Source: Sphacelaria rigidula (taxonomy: Eukaryota; Phaeophyceae; Sphacelariales). From it: a DNA stretch of 22,692 nt. The translations under genes were made by a program, and so were the position numbers. A model generated the notes under the pieces. It was not told the origin of the DNA. It saw only the letters and a program-made list of their open reading frames with translations, and ran no database searches. Location of the stretch: the NCBI GenBank assembly GCA_964200075.2, contig CAXNAA020000317.1, positions 1-22,692 on the forward strand, written 5' to 3'. Shown piece by piece: positions 1-9,479 of the stretch (position 1 is its first letter; every line of letters begins with the position of its first letter).

Positions 1-361
1 ACTGGGTCTGTATACATGTGTAACATCAGTCAGTCTCTGATATGTCACTGCAAAGGAATATCTCCCACATATTGACCATATATTGTCCAGGGTGTGAAAA
101 AAATATATATCCTGTTGCATTCTTTTTTTCTTGGTATACTTGAGCTTCTTCTTTTTTGCGCTATGCTGTTTTGTTTTTCGTTTCGTTTTACGAAAAACAT
201 AGCACGATTGGAATTGCGTGAGCGTCTCTCTGTCGTCGAGTCGTGTTGTGCTATCTTTGGAGTGGTCGATTTTGAGAGTTTATTTTTTGTTTGCCAGGGT
301 TCCATACACTGGTGCAGAGTGAGATTGCTCCAGCAATTCGTTTTGCGGCCTTGCACCGTCT

Positions 362-420
<59 letters not shown>

Positions 421-770
421 CATTGATTGATAGATTGCCGCACGTGAACTGGCCCCCGGGAGATTCAGCCCGGGATCACAACATGAACGTACCGTAACCC
501 AATATTGGGCATCATTAGTCGCAGGATTGTCGGTCACTTATCGGTCAGGCCCGACAAATCCAAACGCAGGTGACGAGTCTCTGCAGGTGCTGGCTGGGGT
601 TCAAAAGACACCGTGATACCCAACGTAAGGTCAACGCTTGAGGAAATTTTCGTTAAACGCCCCCACATTATGAGAGGGAGTAACACTCTTCACTAGCGGA
701 AGACCCCTCCGGTTGATGCTGATATTTGGTGTTGATTGCTGTTGGTCATGTTGATGTCCATGGTTGTCAG
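1..770. other. Intronic or upstream sequence with no coding exon recognised
   Basis: This stretch precedes the first recognisable exon at 771 and is probably intron of that gene. It holds a T-rich segment (about 95-200), a CA microsatellite and otherwise unremarkable sequence. The short open frames here mostly come from the microsatellite or low-complexity sequence, and I saw no upstream exon with a convincing splice pair. Confidence 0.4.
365..417. repeat. (CA)n microsatellite
   Basis: About 26 uninterrupted CA dinucleotides. They create spurious His-Thr and Cys-Val open frames on the two strands. Confidence 0.97.
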
Positions 771-915
771 GTGCCGGAAGGATTCACGATCTCCGGAGAA
801 GCAACGACCAGGCCTGCTCCAGCGGCATCAGCGCCAACAGATGCCGCCAAGGACAAGAACGTCGATGGCGACGCCAGTGTTGGTGCTGCTTCCGGCGAAA
901 CTGGGAACGGCGCCG
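771..915 (+). CDS. Penultimate coding exon, possible UBA2/SAE2-like C-terminal region
   Basis: The exon follows an acceptor ending TTGTCAG and ends at a GTCAGT donor. It is 145 nt, entered in phase 0 and left in phase 1. It encodes VPEGFTISGE followed by a low-complexity Ala/Pro/Asp/Gly stretch. In SUMO-activating enzyme subunit 2 (the E1 subunit that adenylates SUMO and carries it as a thioester), a motif of the type PEG-hydrophobic-hydrophobic-SG directly follows the ubiquitin-like domain and leads into a disordered tail, which this resembles. That assignment rests on a short motif and on the character of the tail; the catalytic domains would lie to the left of the window. It could be another nuclear protein with a disordered C-terminus. 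Confidence 0.5.
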
Positions 916-1668
916 GTCAGTATCTTTTTTTTTTCTTCTGGATTTTCATCATCGTGTGCTCCAATAATCGAATAACGAAGAAAGGAGAAAGAAAAATGTG
1001 ATCTTGGCAGCATTTTCACCATGCGCAGTGGCTATCACAATGACCCGCTCAGATGATGCGGCTGCCGTCCTCCATGTACGCGTAAAAAACTGTTCTGAGA
1101 AATGCGTTCCAGGGTAAAAAATCAAAATGAAGTGCATCGAACATGCAGAGGCTGGTTTGCTCCGGGGCGACTCCGAAATCCGATGTTTTGAAACACTTTG
1201 CTTTTGTCAATTCGTAACGCAAACCCCAGCCCGAGAGCCCCAGAGAGTCCAAGCCCAAGGCTTGTCAAAGACCCTCGGGTAAAGGGCACAGTGCATATTC
1301 TTCTGGTTGCTCAATTCGGCACATCTTGTCGTAGAAACGATTTTCTTTTTGGATTTTTTTCGGGTACTGACCTTTCCCTATTTCTCAGATTTTGGTGTTG
1401 GATGTTCACCGTGATGAGTCATGGGATCCGAAATGCCTGGGAAGATCGCTTTCAACCCGAAATTTATCCGTCCAAATGGTTATGATGATACTCTCAGGCA
1501 ACCATTGCTACTGAGTGATGGTACTTCTGTGTTGAGCAGGGTAATGCCTGGCAGCATTTCCAGGGGGCAGACGGATATTTTCCGCTGTTCCTCGCTTACC
1601 GTGGGTATTGAAAATTTCGCGATGTTTCAACAATCCCTTTACCGCTGAATGACTGTTTTGCATGGAAG
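916..1668 (+). other. Intron
   Basis: This 753-nt interval lies between a GTCAGT donor and an acceptor ending GGAAG. Exon phases on the two sides agree (1 nt plus 2 nt gives a Gly codon). The acceptor has a weak pyrimidine tract, so an alternative 3' site is possible. No internal exon kept the frame. Confidence 0.45.
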
Positions 1669-1943
1669 GAAAATATGGCGACGACGATGACATGGTTGAG
1701 GTCATGGATGACGACGTTGTGTTCATGGAGAACAAACACGTCCCAGAAAAAGCGAAAGAAACGACCGCCGAAACGGAGAGACCGGAAGGCGAGGGGAAGG
1801 AAGAATCGGCCGAAGCTTCAGCAACTGGAATTTCAAAGAAGCGACCGGTCTCTACGATTGCAACCGACGGTACAGAGGCAGAAAAGGAAGCGGCGCTGGT
1901 TGAGACCAATGGGAACGGCGTATCTAAGAAGGCCAAGACATAA
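1669..1943 (+). CDS. Terminal coding exon, acidic/lysine-rich tail, possible UBA2/SAE2 C-terminus
   Basis: The exon continues the frame from 915 and ends at TAA (1941-1943). It opens with an acidic patch (KYGDDDDMVEVMDDDVVFME), passes through a Glu/Lys/Thr/Ala-rich disordered stretch, and contains two basic clusters, SKKRP and the C-terminal SKKAKT, which look like nuclear localisation signals. An acidic hydrophobic patch followed by a KKR-type signal is typical of the UBA2/SAE2 C-terminus, where the patch acts as a SUMO-interacting region. This is resemblance of type rather than alignment. The frame also has an ATG at 1662, but that lies within the intron; phase agreement with the upstream exon makes the spliced reading more likely than a separate 93-residue gene. 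Confidence 0.55.
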
Positions 1944-2961
1944 ATAGGGTACCTCGTCGGATTTCGTGACGGTCTATTTCGTGTGGTCATGCGATAGCTG
2001 TGATAAACACGGTGTGACGTCCGGCACCAGGCAAGCAAAAGAAGCCGTGATTCAAGAACCCTGAGACATGACTTTCGATTTTTTTTTGTCTCGTGTGCGG
2101 CGGCCACGCATTGGTTCCCGTCGATTAGGGTCCAGCACAGTTTTGCAACGCACAGAGCAGTCAATGTCATTGTTCGTACGAGCACGCAAATACGGTGGGT
2201 TTATCTGTCTTTTGTTGTAGCAGGGACTGTGGAGTGGCGTGGCGCTGTCTGTTTCCTCAATCACAATTTCAGTACCTCTGTCAGTTGGTGGATAACGGTA
2301 CAGTACGATCGTAATCATACGCTTCTTGTTTTCTTCGTGTGTCTCGGTGATGTCTCATTTCAGGGTCCAGTGTGTATTTAGGCACACCGAAGCGACCGCG
2401 TTTCGTAGGTGTGGAAATAAGTAGACAAGGATAGCGAAGCGCTCCTCGTATCGTGCAGGGATGGCCATGGTCGTCACCGCGCCACCGAACAACCTCCGTA
2501 TGCAGCCGCTGCTTGCAAAGTACGTACTGTAGTACATGAAATGAAAAGAAAAAACGGAAATAACAAGGATGAGAAGAGCCAGGCATGCGCCGTGGTGTGC
2601 TTGGCGTACGGACCAAGGCGTTTTCTAGTGTTGTTTGCCTTCTTTTGTCAGGGTGTTCCGTCAAGCAACACGCTAGCACGCACACAAGGATTTGTGTTCA
2701 ACGGAGAACCAAGCAGTAGTAACGGTCCTTGCCGTGAAAACTTCCCTGACGAGTACTAGCAGCATTTTGGAAATGGTATGGCTATCCCACGTCTAGTTCT
2801 CGACTTGGATCGGAACTCGCTCGGTTAACTCGTAAAAGCAGCAATCGTTTTCACACCCGCGGCATGCTTGCTGGGGTCCCGACAGTCTCATGGAGGATGG
2901 CAATATCGTAGGCGAGGAACACGATTGGAGGACGCCAGAGCGTAGAAATGATTTCGCGTGT
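1944..2961. other. 3' flank, no gene recognised
   Basis: The first part is presumably the 3' UTR of the gene ending at 1943. Open frames on both strands up to 134 codons show no domain or composition that I recognise. A short frame ending at 2759 follows an acceptor-like TTTTGTCAG at 2643-2651, but it has no partner exon. Confidence 0.4.
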
Positions 2962-3406
2962 AACACGGGATCTTACAAAATTGGGGATGGATCATTTATT
3001 GGGGATGGAAACCCGGAGGATTGAAATCTTCGTATCCGCCCCAACTATTCGAAATATGGTTCCATTCCTTCACCTACTGATGGCTATTGACAACTGCTAC
3101 ACGCCATAGAAATTTGGATTTCGAACACCGAAATGTTGGGGTCCTAGGTGAAAAAACAGTTTTGCGGAATTCCGGGTGTCCGAGCGGGCGCCAAAATGGT
3201 TCCGAAAGTTTTTTTTTCACCTAAGACCCCAACATTTCGGTGATCGAAATCCAAATTTCTATGGCGTGTAGCAGTTGTCAATAGCTATCAGTTGGTGAAG
3301 AAATGGAACCATATTTCGAATATTTGGTGCGGATACGAAGATTTTAATCCTCCGGGTTTCTCATCCCCAATAAATGATCCATCCCCAATTTGCAAGATCC
3401 CGTGTT
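2962..3406. mobile_element. Fold-back (long inverted repeat) element, non-autonomous
   Basis: Left arm 2962-3157 and right arm 3209-3406 are near-perfect reverse complements around a ~50-nt loop. The outer ends are AACACGGGATCTT and its complement. The arms differ by scattered substitutions and small indels. No transposase is encoded, so the element would be a MITE or fold-back element moved in trans. I could not find a convincing target-site duplication; GTGT occurs at both flanks but is too short to rely on. Confidence 0.85.
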
Positions 3407-4140
3407 GTGTTTATTTTTTGGGCAATAGGATCGCAGCAGCCTGCCATGGTTGAGCAGCGAACTCGAGTTTTGTTTTGGTGCAGTCTAGGTTGGGTTTGCG
3501 CAATGTTGATATTCATGGCGATTGCTCGAGCAGGATGGCTGCGCCCTGTAAGCATTCGTATCTCGCTGGCGGCACCGTCGATTCTTACAACAGCGGAGAT
3601 GCATACGCGATTGCAGAGCAGCTACTACTGGCAGTGTGCAAACATCACGAGGAGAGGGCACGAGTTTGAGTATGTATGTGGTCACGGCCTAGCGGGTGCG
3701 GACCCCGTTGTTTGCGTGGATGCGTGGTCTCATTCGCGATAACAACGATTCCCAGCCCCTGGCGAAGGAAAAAAGGAAAAAACAAGACAGCTGGCGCACG
3801 GGCGCAGTAGGGGTTGACCACGAAAAAATGGTTTTCAAAAGTTTTTTCTCAACTATATCGGCCATGTACTTGCCATCTCTGATGGTTTTTTATGATCGAA
3901 CAATTCAACAACCGCTTTGTACAGCACCAGTTTCGGCAGCTTCCTTTCTATACTACACGAACTGGGCCAGCAGTAACCCGTATTTGCTTTTCACACCACA
4001 ACTGATCAAGTTTACCAAAGCAGCCCGACTTGAGCATATGGCCGTGAGCTGCAGACCAACAACCTGGTAACCCACGGCAGCGCCGCTGAATGAAGAAAAA
4101 AAGGGGGAAATGTACTGCATTACAGATGACCTCAACGACG
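3407..4140. other. No gene recognised
   Basis: Short open frames occur on both strands, the longest about 124 codons at 3696-4070 (+), with no recognisable domain or supporting splice signals. Confidence 0.4.
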
Positions 4141-4151
4141 GGACAAAAAAA

Positions 4152-4236
4152 TAGGAAAGTCGGGATTCGAATTCGTGACCTCCATAACTGGAGTCTCCTC
4201 CACCACTTGGATTGAAGGGGCGCAGCGGTGTCACAC
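4152..4236 (-). repeat. tRNA-like sequence, possible SINE head
   Basis: Read on the minus strand, there is a box A-like CCAAGTGGTGGAGG, an anticodon-arm-like CTCCAGTTATGGAG, then GAGGTCACGAATTCGAATCC, which resembles a T-arm/box B. Spacing between the boxes is tRNA-like. The anticodon loop is irregular and the acceptor stem does not pair well, so this is more likely a tRNA-derived SINE or tRNA relic than a working tRNA gene. Confidence 0.4.
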
Positions 4237-5464
4237 AAAATGTCCCCGCCTGCGCCAAATTTGAGGTGTTTTCGGCTGAATGTTTCCCAAAATCTCCTCG
4301 ACGCAAATGCCCACAACGTGTAAGAAGGTGCCGCCGTATATCTCAAATGGATTGCTCTGCTTCGCAGTCGCGCTTCCAATCTTCTTTTTTCCTTTTCCTT
4401 TGTTTGGCTACTTGTCATGTATCGAAAAAAATATCACTTGTTGAAAAGTGCTTTTTTGACCCCTCTCCGTCGTTTTTGCCCCGAAAAGAGGGCTCAGCGG
4501 ATGTTGGCACCTGAGACCGTTCCAGAGCACCTTTGCGTTTTCCGTAGGTCATGGTGTAATGCGTGAGAAGACCGCGTGCTCAGAGGACCGCACCGTAGCT
4601 CGAAACACCTCAGTATCGACGTTTTCCAAAACCTTCTGTATAAGGACCGCTGAAAGATTCCCGGAAACTTGAATCGTGCTGCACGATTGAAAAACACTTG
4701 AAAATATTGTAGCACGACTCTGTACGATACGTGTACGAAACGTGGTCCAATCGTTTTCGTGCCAAAAAAGTGTACGATTGAGTGTCCGATTCAACGCCCC
4801 CTCTAAATTGCCTATAATACGCTCCGTGGCATCTCTTCGCGTCCCCCGTCGGCACCTGTCGTTTTTGCTCGAAAAAATGTGGTGGGGTGGACAACGGGGG
4901 ACGGGAGCACAAACGTGGCGCATTTCATGATCATCACGCCAAGGGGGGCCGAGGAAGCCGCCAAGGGGGGCCCGTGGGTGCTAGAATGTGGGCGCGGGCG
5001 CCACAAAGCTACATCTGCTTCGATTTCTCTCGTTTTTTTCGGTGATGGGTAGGGATCGGTCAGACGCACTCCTTGTGTCAAATTTCAGGGGCATCATAGT
5101 TTTCGGGCCCGCGCACAGGTGAGGTGTTTCTGTACTGCTGTAAATCTTTGCTTGAGGTTTAAAAATCGGCATCACCTCCGATTGCCTTCGTTTTTTTTCG
5201 AGAGCTTTGTTTGAAAAGGGCGCACACGCGTGCACAAATTCAGGCCCGACGGGCAGCGTGGTGAACGCCGGTGCAGCAAAATGTTTACACTTTGGGCTAA
5301 TAGTTGTGCCATTCAACACTGCATCTTGCTTTAAAAATCGAAATCTGCCCAGATTTGTTAAAAGATGAGTGCAACCCGACACTTTGGTGACGAGATATTG
5401 CTTGAAACGTGCTCGAATCAAGGAAGGGGTGGTGCTATCTAACGTACAATCGAGCCATTTTAAC
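4237..5464. other. Gene-free, degenerate repetitive sequence
   Basis: Between about 4840 and 5300 a pattern recurs roughly three times: a T-rich run next to TTCG, then a G-rich stretch, then a CAAATTTCAGGG-like motif. The copies are strongly diverged. No coding exon was recognised. Confidence 0.35.
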
Positions 5465-5945
5465 CATGACGAGGGACTAAAAACGAGGTCCTCTCACAGG
5501 ACTCAAACACAAAAAAAGCGTAGGGGCGGCTCTCAACACACTATAAGGACCACATTCCCTTCGGTTTCGGACGGTGGGGGTATGTTCCGTTGCCCGCAAA
5601 CGAATTTTCAAATTCTCAGGTGCGCGCCAAACGGCCAGCCGCGTGGCCGAGCGGCCGAGAGAGCAGCACGCGACCCGCGAAATTGGCACGAGCAGAGACA
5701 CGGAACAAGCACCTTTCGTCTCCGAAGAGCACTGGTCTCGATCCGCTGCTGTCTCGCTGCTCCGTTGCGGTCTCCCAAGCTGTGGTGTGTGGGCTGCGAG
5801 ATCGGGTGTGTGAGGAGGGTGAGAGAGGGAATCCCTCGGATAGGAAATGCGGCGGGTTCAGGGAGAAAAATTGTTACGCTTCGGGCGGGTTGCGGCGGAA
5901 CCACCAACTCAGCCACTACTCGACACCAGGTTTCTCCGTTCGACA
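5465..5945 (+). repeat. Composite repeat block, copy 1
   Basis: First of three diverged copies of a ~470-bp block (others at 6502-6966 and 7467-7935). The best-kept parts are a TTCTCAAAT.. segment near the middle and the last ~125 bp (5807-5929), which encodes a Cys/Arg-rich peptide ending LRRNHQ..HYSTPG. The first half of this copy is the most diverged. Spacing with minisatellite arrays between copies suggests one composite repeated unit. Confidence 0.6.
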
Positions 5946-6049
5946 CCGGAGTTGTTGCTATCGGTTCGTGCTGAACATAGCTAGCGCATCAGGACCAAGA
6001 CACGTCGTGGTAGAGCGTATGCGGAGCGAGGGGGCGGCAGCAAGAGCAG

Positions 6050-6360
6050 GTGGGTTTGTACCTTTCTTGGCCTTTCGAGACAGCACGGGAGAACGGGACA
6101 GCACCTTCCACCAACCATGCACCCCGTCATGGCCGATGTCGGAGAGGAACTGTGGAATGGGCGTGTACCTCTCACCGACCACGCCAACCCCTTCTCAACC
6201 AACGTCAAGCTGTACCTTCCACCAGCTATGAACCCCGTCTTGGCCGATTTCGGGGCAGCACGGGGTGGTAGCGTACCTTTCACAAACCACGTACCCCTTG
6301 TTGGCCGAATTCAGAGTAGCATTGTACACTGGGAGTGTACCTCTTGCCGCTACTGTTATA
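6050..6360. repeat. Minisatellite array A, ~62-bp units
   Basis: About five degenerate units, each with GTACCT, an ACCA.G.ACCCC segment and TTGGCCGA. A related unit appears at 9165-9255. It lies between composite blocks 1 and 2. Confidence 0.6.
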
Positions 6361-6501
6361 CAGCCCCCCCCCCACACGAGCACATGGGGGGAGGTCTGCG
6401 TTCAAAAAAATATTCGAGCGGTCATGGGGGGTGTACACACCGGGGCCGCCGACAAGGCGGGGATGGGTGGTATCTAGAGTATATGTCCAGTCAGAAAAGC
6501 A

Positions 6502-6966
6502 GCTGCGTCGTAGAAAAATGAGGTTCGCGTACAGGCCGCAGAACTAAAAACCCAGGCGCAGGAAGTCGTCCTACATACAGTAGGAGCGCTCTCCTGTCAG
6601 TTTTAGGCCGTGGGGGATTGTCTCGTGATCCACACAATCGCTTCCGTGTTCTCAAATGCGCGGCAGCCGACCGTGTGGCCGTAGAGAGCAGTGTACACAT
6701 GCAGACGCGCACAACTATCGAAGGTAGACACGATCACTCACACAAACACACACACCTTTATCCTACTCAAAGCTTAGTCGTCGTCCTCCGCCGCCTGTCG
6801 CCTTTGCCAGTGTTTCCCCTCGAGCCCGTGGGCTGGGCTGCGTGTACGGCGGGTTGCAGAGGGGGTCCCGCGGATGGTAATTGCGGCGCGTTCAGTGGGA
6901 AAAAGTGTCGCGCTTCGTGCGGTTTGCGGCGGAATCACCAAATCAGCGATTACTCGTCACCAGGCA
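6502..6966 (+). repeat. Composite repeat block, copy 2
   Basis: It aligns with block 3 along its whole length, from GCTGCGTCG.AGAAAAATGAGG to the TCACCAGG end. Shared landmarks include CACACAATCGCTTCCGTG, TCTCAAATGCGCGGCA, ACACATGCAGACG and TCAAAGCTT. The Cys/Arg-rich peptide segment is at 6841-6965. Confidence 0.75.
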
Positions 6967-7466
6967 AGGTACGGTAATTGAGGAGGTAGGGAAGAGGTAC
7001 ACTAACCCCTATAACCCACCGACAAAAGGTAACTGTGTGAGGAGGTAAGGCTGAGGTACAGCTGACCCCTTTGATCCGCCAGCAAAGGTACGACAAGCGA
7101 GGAGTACAGCTGAGGTACAGCTAACCTCTAATATCTGTTACAAAAGTACACTGTGTGAGGAGGTAGGGATGACGTCCAGCTGACCCCTACGATGAACGAG
7201 GAGGTTTAGCTGGGGTACAGCCGACCCCCGATATTCGCCAGCAAAAGGTACGATGAGAGATGAGGTACAGCTGACCCTTATAATCGGCCAAAAAAGGTAC
7301 GATAAGCGAGGAGACAGGGATGCGGTACAGCTGACCCTTACAATCGGCCAACAAAGGTACGATAAGCGAGGAGACAGGGATGGGGTACAGCTGACCCTTA
7401 CAATCGGCCAACAAAAGGTACGATAAGCGAGGAGGTAGGGATGAGTACAGCTGACCCTTGTAATCG
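6963..7466. repeat. Minisatellite array B, ~60-bp units
   Basis: About eight to nine units of the form GGTACGATAAGCGAGGAG, AGGGATG.GGTACAGCTGACC, CTTACAATCGGCCAACAAA. The last three units (from about 7290) are nearly identical, so they expanded recently; the leftmost are the most diverged. Confidence 0.9.
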
Positions 7467-7935
7467 GCTGCGTCGGAGAAAAATGAGGTTCACGCATAGC
7501 TCGCAGAAATAAAAGCTCAGGTGCAGAAAGTCATCCTACACATTATAGAAGCACATTCTTCTTATCGGCTTTAAACCGTAGGGGAACGTCTCCTGTTCCA
7601 CACAATCGCTTCCGTGTTCTCAAATGCGCGGCAAGCCGCAGGGGAGTGGACGACAGCGTACACATGCAGACGAGCACTCCTGTCGAAGAGAGACAGGACC
7701 ACTCACACACACCCACCTCGAGTCTCCTCAAAGCTTGGTCGTGGTCCGCTGCTGCCGATGGCCTTTGTCAGTCTATCAGTCTATCCCTTCGTGTCCGTCG
7801 GCTGTGTGTGAGCGAGGTGGGAGAGGGGATCCCGCAGATAGAAATTGCGGCGGGTTCAGAGAGAAAAATTGTTACGCTTCGGGCGGTTTGCGGCGGAACC
7901 ACCAAATCAGCCACTACTCGACACCCGGTGCTCCG
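7467..7935 (+). repeat. Composite repeat block, copy 3
   Basis: Third copy of the block, directly following array B in the same relation that copy 2 has to array A. The Cys/Arg-rich peptide segment is at 7802-7929 and has no indel relative to copy 1 over about 40 codons. Confidence 0.75.
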
Positions 7936-8303
7936 TTCGCACCGCAAAAGTCGATTGAGTTTGAACATGTCCTGGCCATACGCACCACAAAAACACCACA
8001 AGCAACCAACTCATCAATGACGGGTCGAGTCTGGACGGGGGGGCGTACTCATTTGTTGCTTGCCTTAGTCATTTGACCATTGACCACGCATCCCTTTCGA
8101 GACGGAGCACCGTTCCTACTCCTAATAGAGACACCTCCAACATTATGGCGCCCATTACTTTCAGACGACGGGGGGAACGAAGGAAATTCGGCGCAGACTG
8201 GAGCAACATGAGGACAGAAGCAGAGAGGAAGGGGCAACAATACGTATAACAAATAATCACATGTTCCGCTGATGTGAAATGGTGCTACTTTCCGGACGAT
8301 TAG
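7936..8303. other. No gene recognised
   Basis: Only short open frames without domain signals. Confidence 0.4.
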
Positions 8304-8350
8304 TGTGTGTGTCTTTTCATGAGCATAAACCGCGCTAACCGGCTGACCAT
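8304..8350 (+). repeat. Hairpin/CCAAT-like repeat, copy 1 (truncated)
   Basis: A GT run followed by GAGCATAAACCGCGCTAACC and GGCTGACCA. It lacks the downstream CCAATGAAAA..ACGTCAG part that copies 2 and 3 have. Confidence 0.7.
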
Positions 8351-8452
8351 GTGTGTGTGTGTGTTTTCTTATTAGCGTAAACCGCGCTAACCGGCTGACC
8401 AATGAAAATACGTCAGTCTCAGCGGGTTTCAAACGAAAACGTTTTCTAACAC
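8351..8452 (+). repeat. Hairpin/CCAAT-like repeat, copy 2
   Basis: A GT run, then TTAGCGTAAACCGCGCTAA (TTAGCG pairs with CGCTAA), then CCAATGAAAATACGTCAG, then TCTCAGCGG and an AAAACGTT segment. It is about 85-90% identical by eye to copy 3 at 8668-8775. Confidence 0.8.
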
Positions 8453-8667
8453 GCGGAAGAAGCCACTGATGCAAAGAGTGGAGAACAGCAAAAGGGTTAT
8501 TTCAAGCCCGGCCGAAGCCAGGATATCATTCTATGCTGCATCTCCCAAATTGAAAATCGTACACTCCCAAGATCCAGCAGTCATCGTGTCAACGGCCAGA
8601 GTCAAAAACATGAACAAGTACATTATCGTAGCTCAACGCAAGCCCTCGCCTGAACCTAACAAGCCGT

Positions 8668-8775
8668 CTGTGTATGTGTGTGTTCTCATGTTAGCGTAAA
8701 CCGCGCTAACCGGTTGGCCAATGAAAAAACGTCAGTCTCAGCGGCTTGTAAAAGAAAACGTTCTTCTAGCACATA
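8668..8775 (+). repeat. Hairpin/CCAAT-like repeat, copy 3
   Basis: Same order as copy 2: GT run, TTAGCGTAAACCGCGCTAA, CCAATGAAAAAACGTCAG, TCTCAGCGG, AAAACGTT. It lies ~215 bp beyond copy 2. Confidence 0.8.
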
Positions 8776-9149
8776 GTGCCTTCCGAAGGAGTACACCGGG
8801 ATGAAGAGAAGTCAGATATTCTACTAAAAGCAGCACCCTCAAGCGAAATATTATCGACGTTGTGTGTGTGTTATTTTATTTTAATTGAAAGAAACAGTCA
8901 ACATCAAAGAAAGAACTGCTCTATGAGACGGCACTCACGGAGCGCCTCTTATTCAGAGGGTACGGTCCTTTACAGAGAAGGTTCATTATGCCGGCCGAGT
9001 ACAAAAACTCTTTAGATTCCCTAAAAATACAAAGTAGCCCCCATGCAAAACTCTGCAAGGTGTTAACAGCAGAACATATTTGTTACATTGATTTTTTGCC
9101 AGCAACATGGCGCGTGCAGAGAGAGCATCGCGGAACAAGAGGAAGCAGC

Positions 9150-9270
9150 AACAGCAGGTGGGTTTTTATACCTTTCGTGGCCAATTCCGGGGGAAGACGG
9201 GATGTTGGGACGACAGCACCTTCCACCAACCATGTACCCCTCGTTGGCCGTGGAAAGGCAACCGTAGAAT
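9150..9270 (+). repeat. Isolated unit related to minisatellite array A
   Basis: GCAGGTGGGTTT.TACCTTTC, then GACAGCACCTTCCACCAACC and TACCCCTCGTTGGCCG, matches the start of array A near 6045-6135. Confidence 0.6.
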
Positions 9271-9273
9271 GTA

Positions 9274-9310
9274 ACAAGCGCAGCAGCAGCAGCAGCGGCA
9301 GCAGCAGCAG
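9274..9310. repeat. CAG-type trinucleotide repeat
   Basis: An interrupted (GCA)n tract with one CGG interruption. It is open in several frames on both strands (poly-Ser, poly-Ala, poly-Leu). Confidence 0.9.
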
Positions 9311-9479
9311 ATGTGGTGCCGGAAGCAGTGGCCGGTATAGTCGATGCAGCCGCCATCGCACCGTCGAGCCGTCGGTCACCCCGGTCACAATCCCGGTCGT
9401 TGCCTCCCGCCCCCGGCGCGACCAGTTTTCCCTCCTTGCGTTTGTTGACATGTCCTATGTGTGATAGGAGGAGTAGGGG

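Noticed and set aside
94-426. Open frames ending or starting in poly His-Thr / Cys-Val
   Set aside because: Produced by the CA microsatellite and T-rich sequence; no supporting coding signal.
1389-1440. Possible extra exon after a TATTTCTCAG acceptor in the 916-1668 intron
   Set aside because: Read in the phase set by the upstream exon, it meets a stop after about nine codons.
1508-2185. 225-codon open frame on the minus strand
   Set aside because: It is the shadow of the acidic/lysine-rich exon at 1669-1943 on the plus strand; its Ser-rich part is the complement of the Glu/Lys/Thr codons, and it shows no domain.
5640-5665. GTGGCCGAGCGGCCGAG, similar to box A of a Ser/Leu tRNA
   Set aside because: No box B at the right distance and no acceptor pairing; the matching part of the other block copies lacks it.
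5590-6231. 213-codon plus-strand open frame over composite block 1 and array A
   Set aside because: It runs through repeats and a minisatellite, and the frame is not kept as a whole in the other block copies; only the short Cys/Arg-rich segment is shared.
6364-6373. Homopolymer C runs here and at about 13480-13490
   Set aside because: Simple runs with no further structure; noted only as places where sequence errors are likely.
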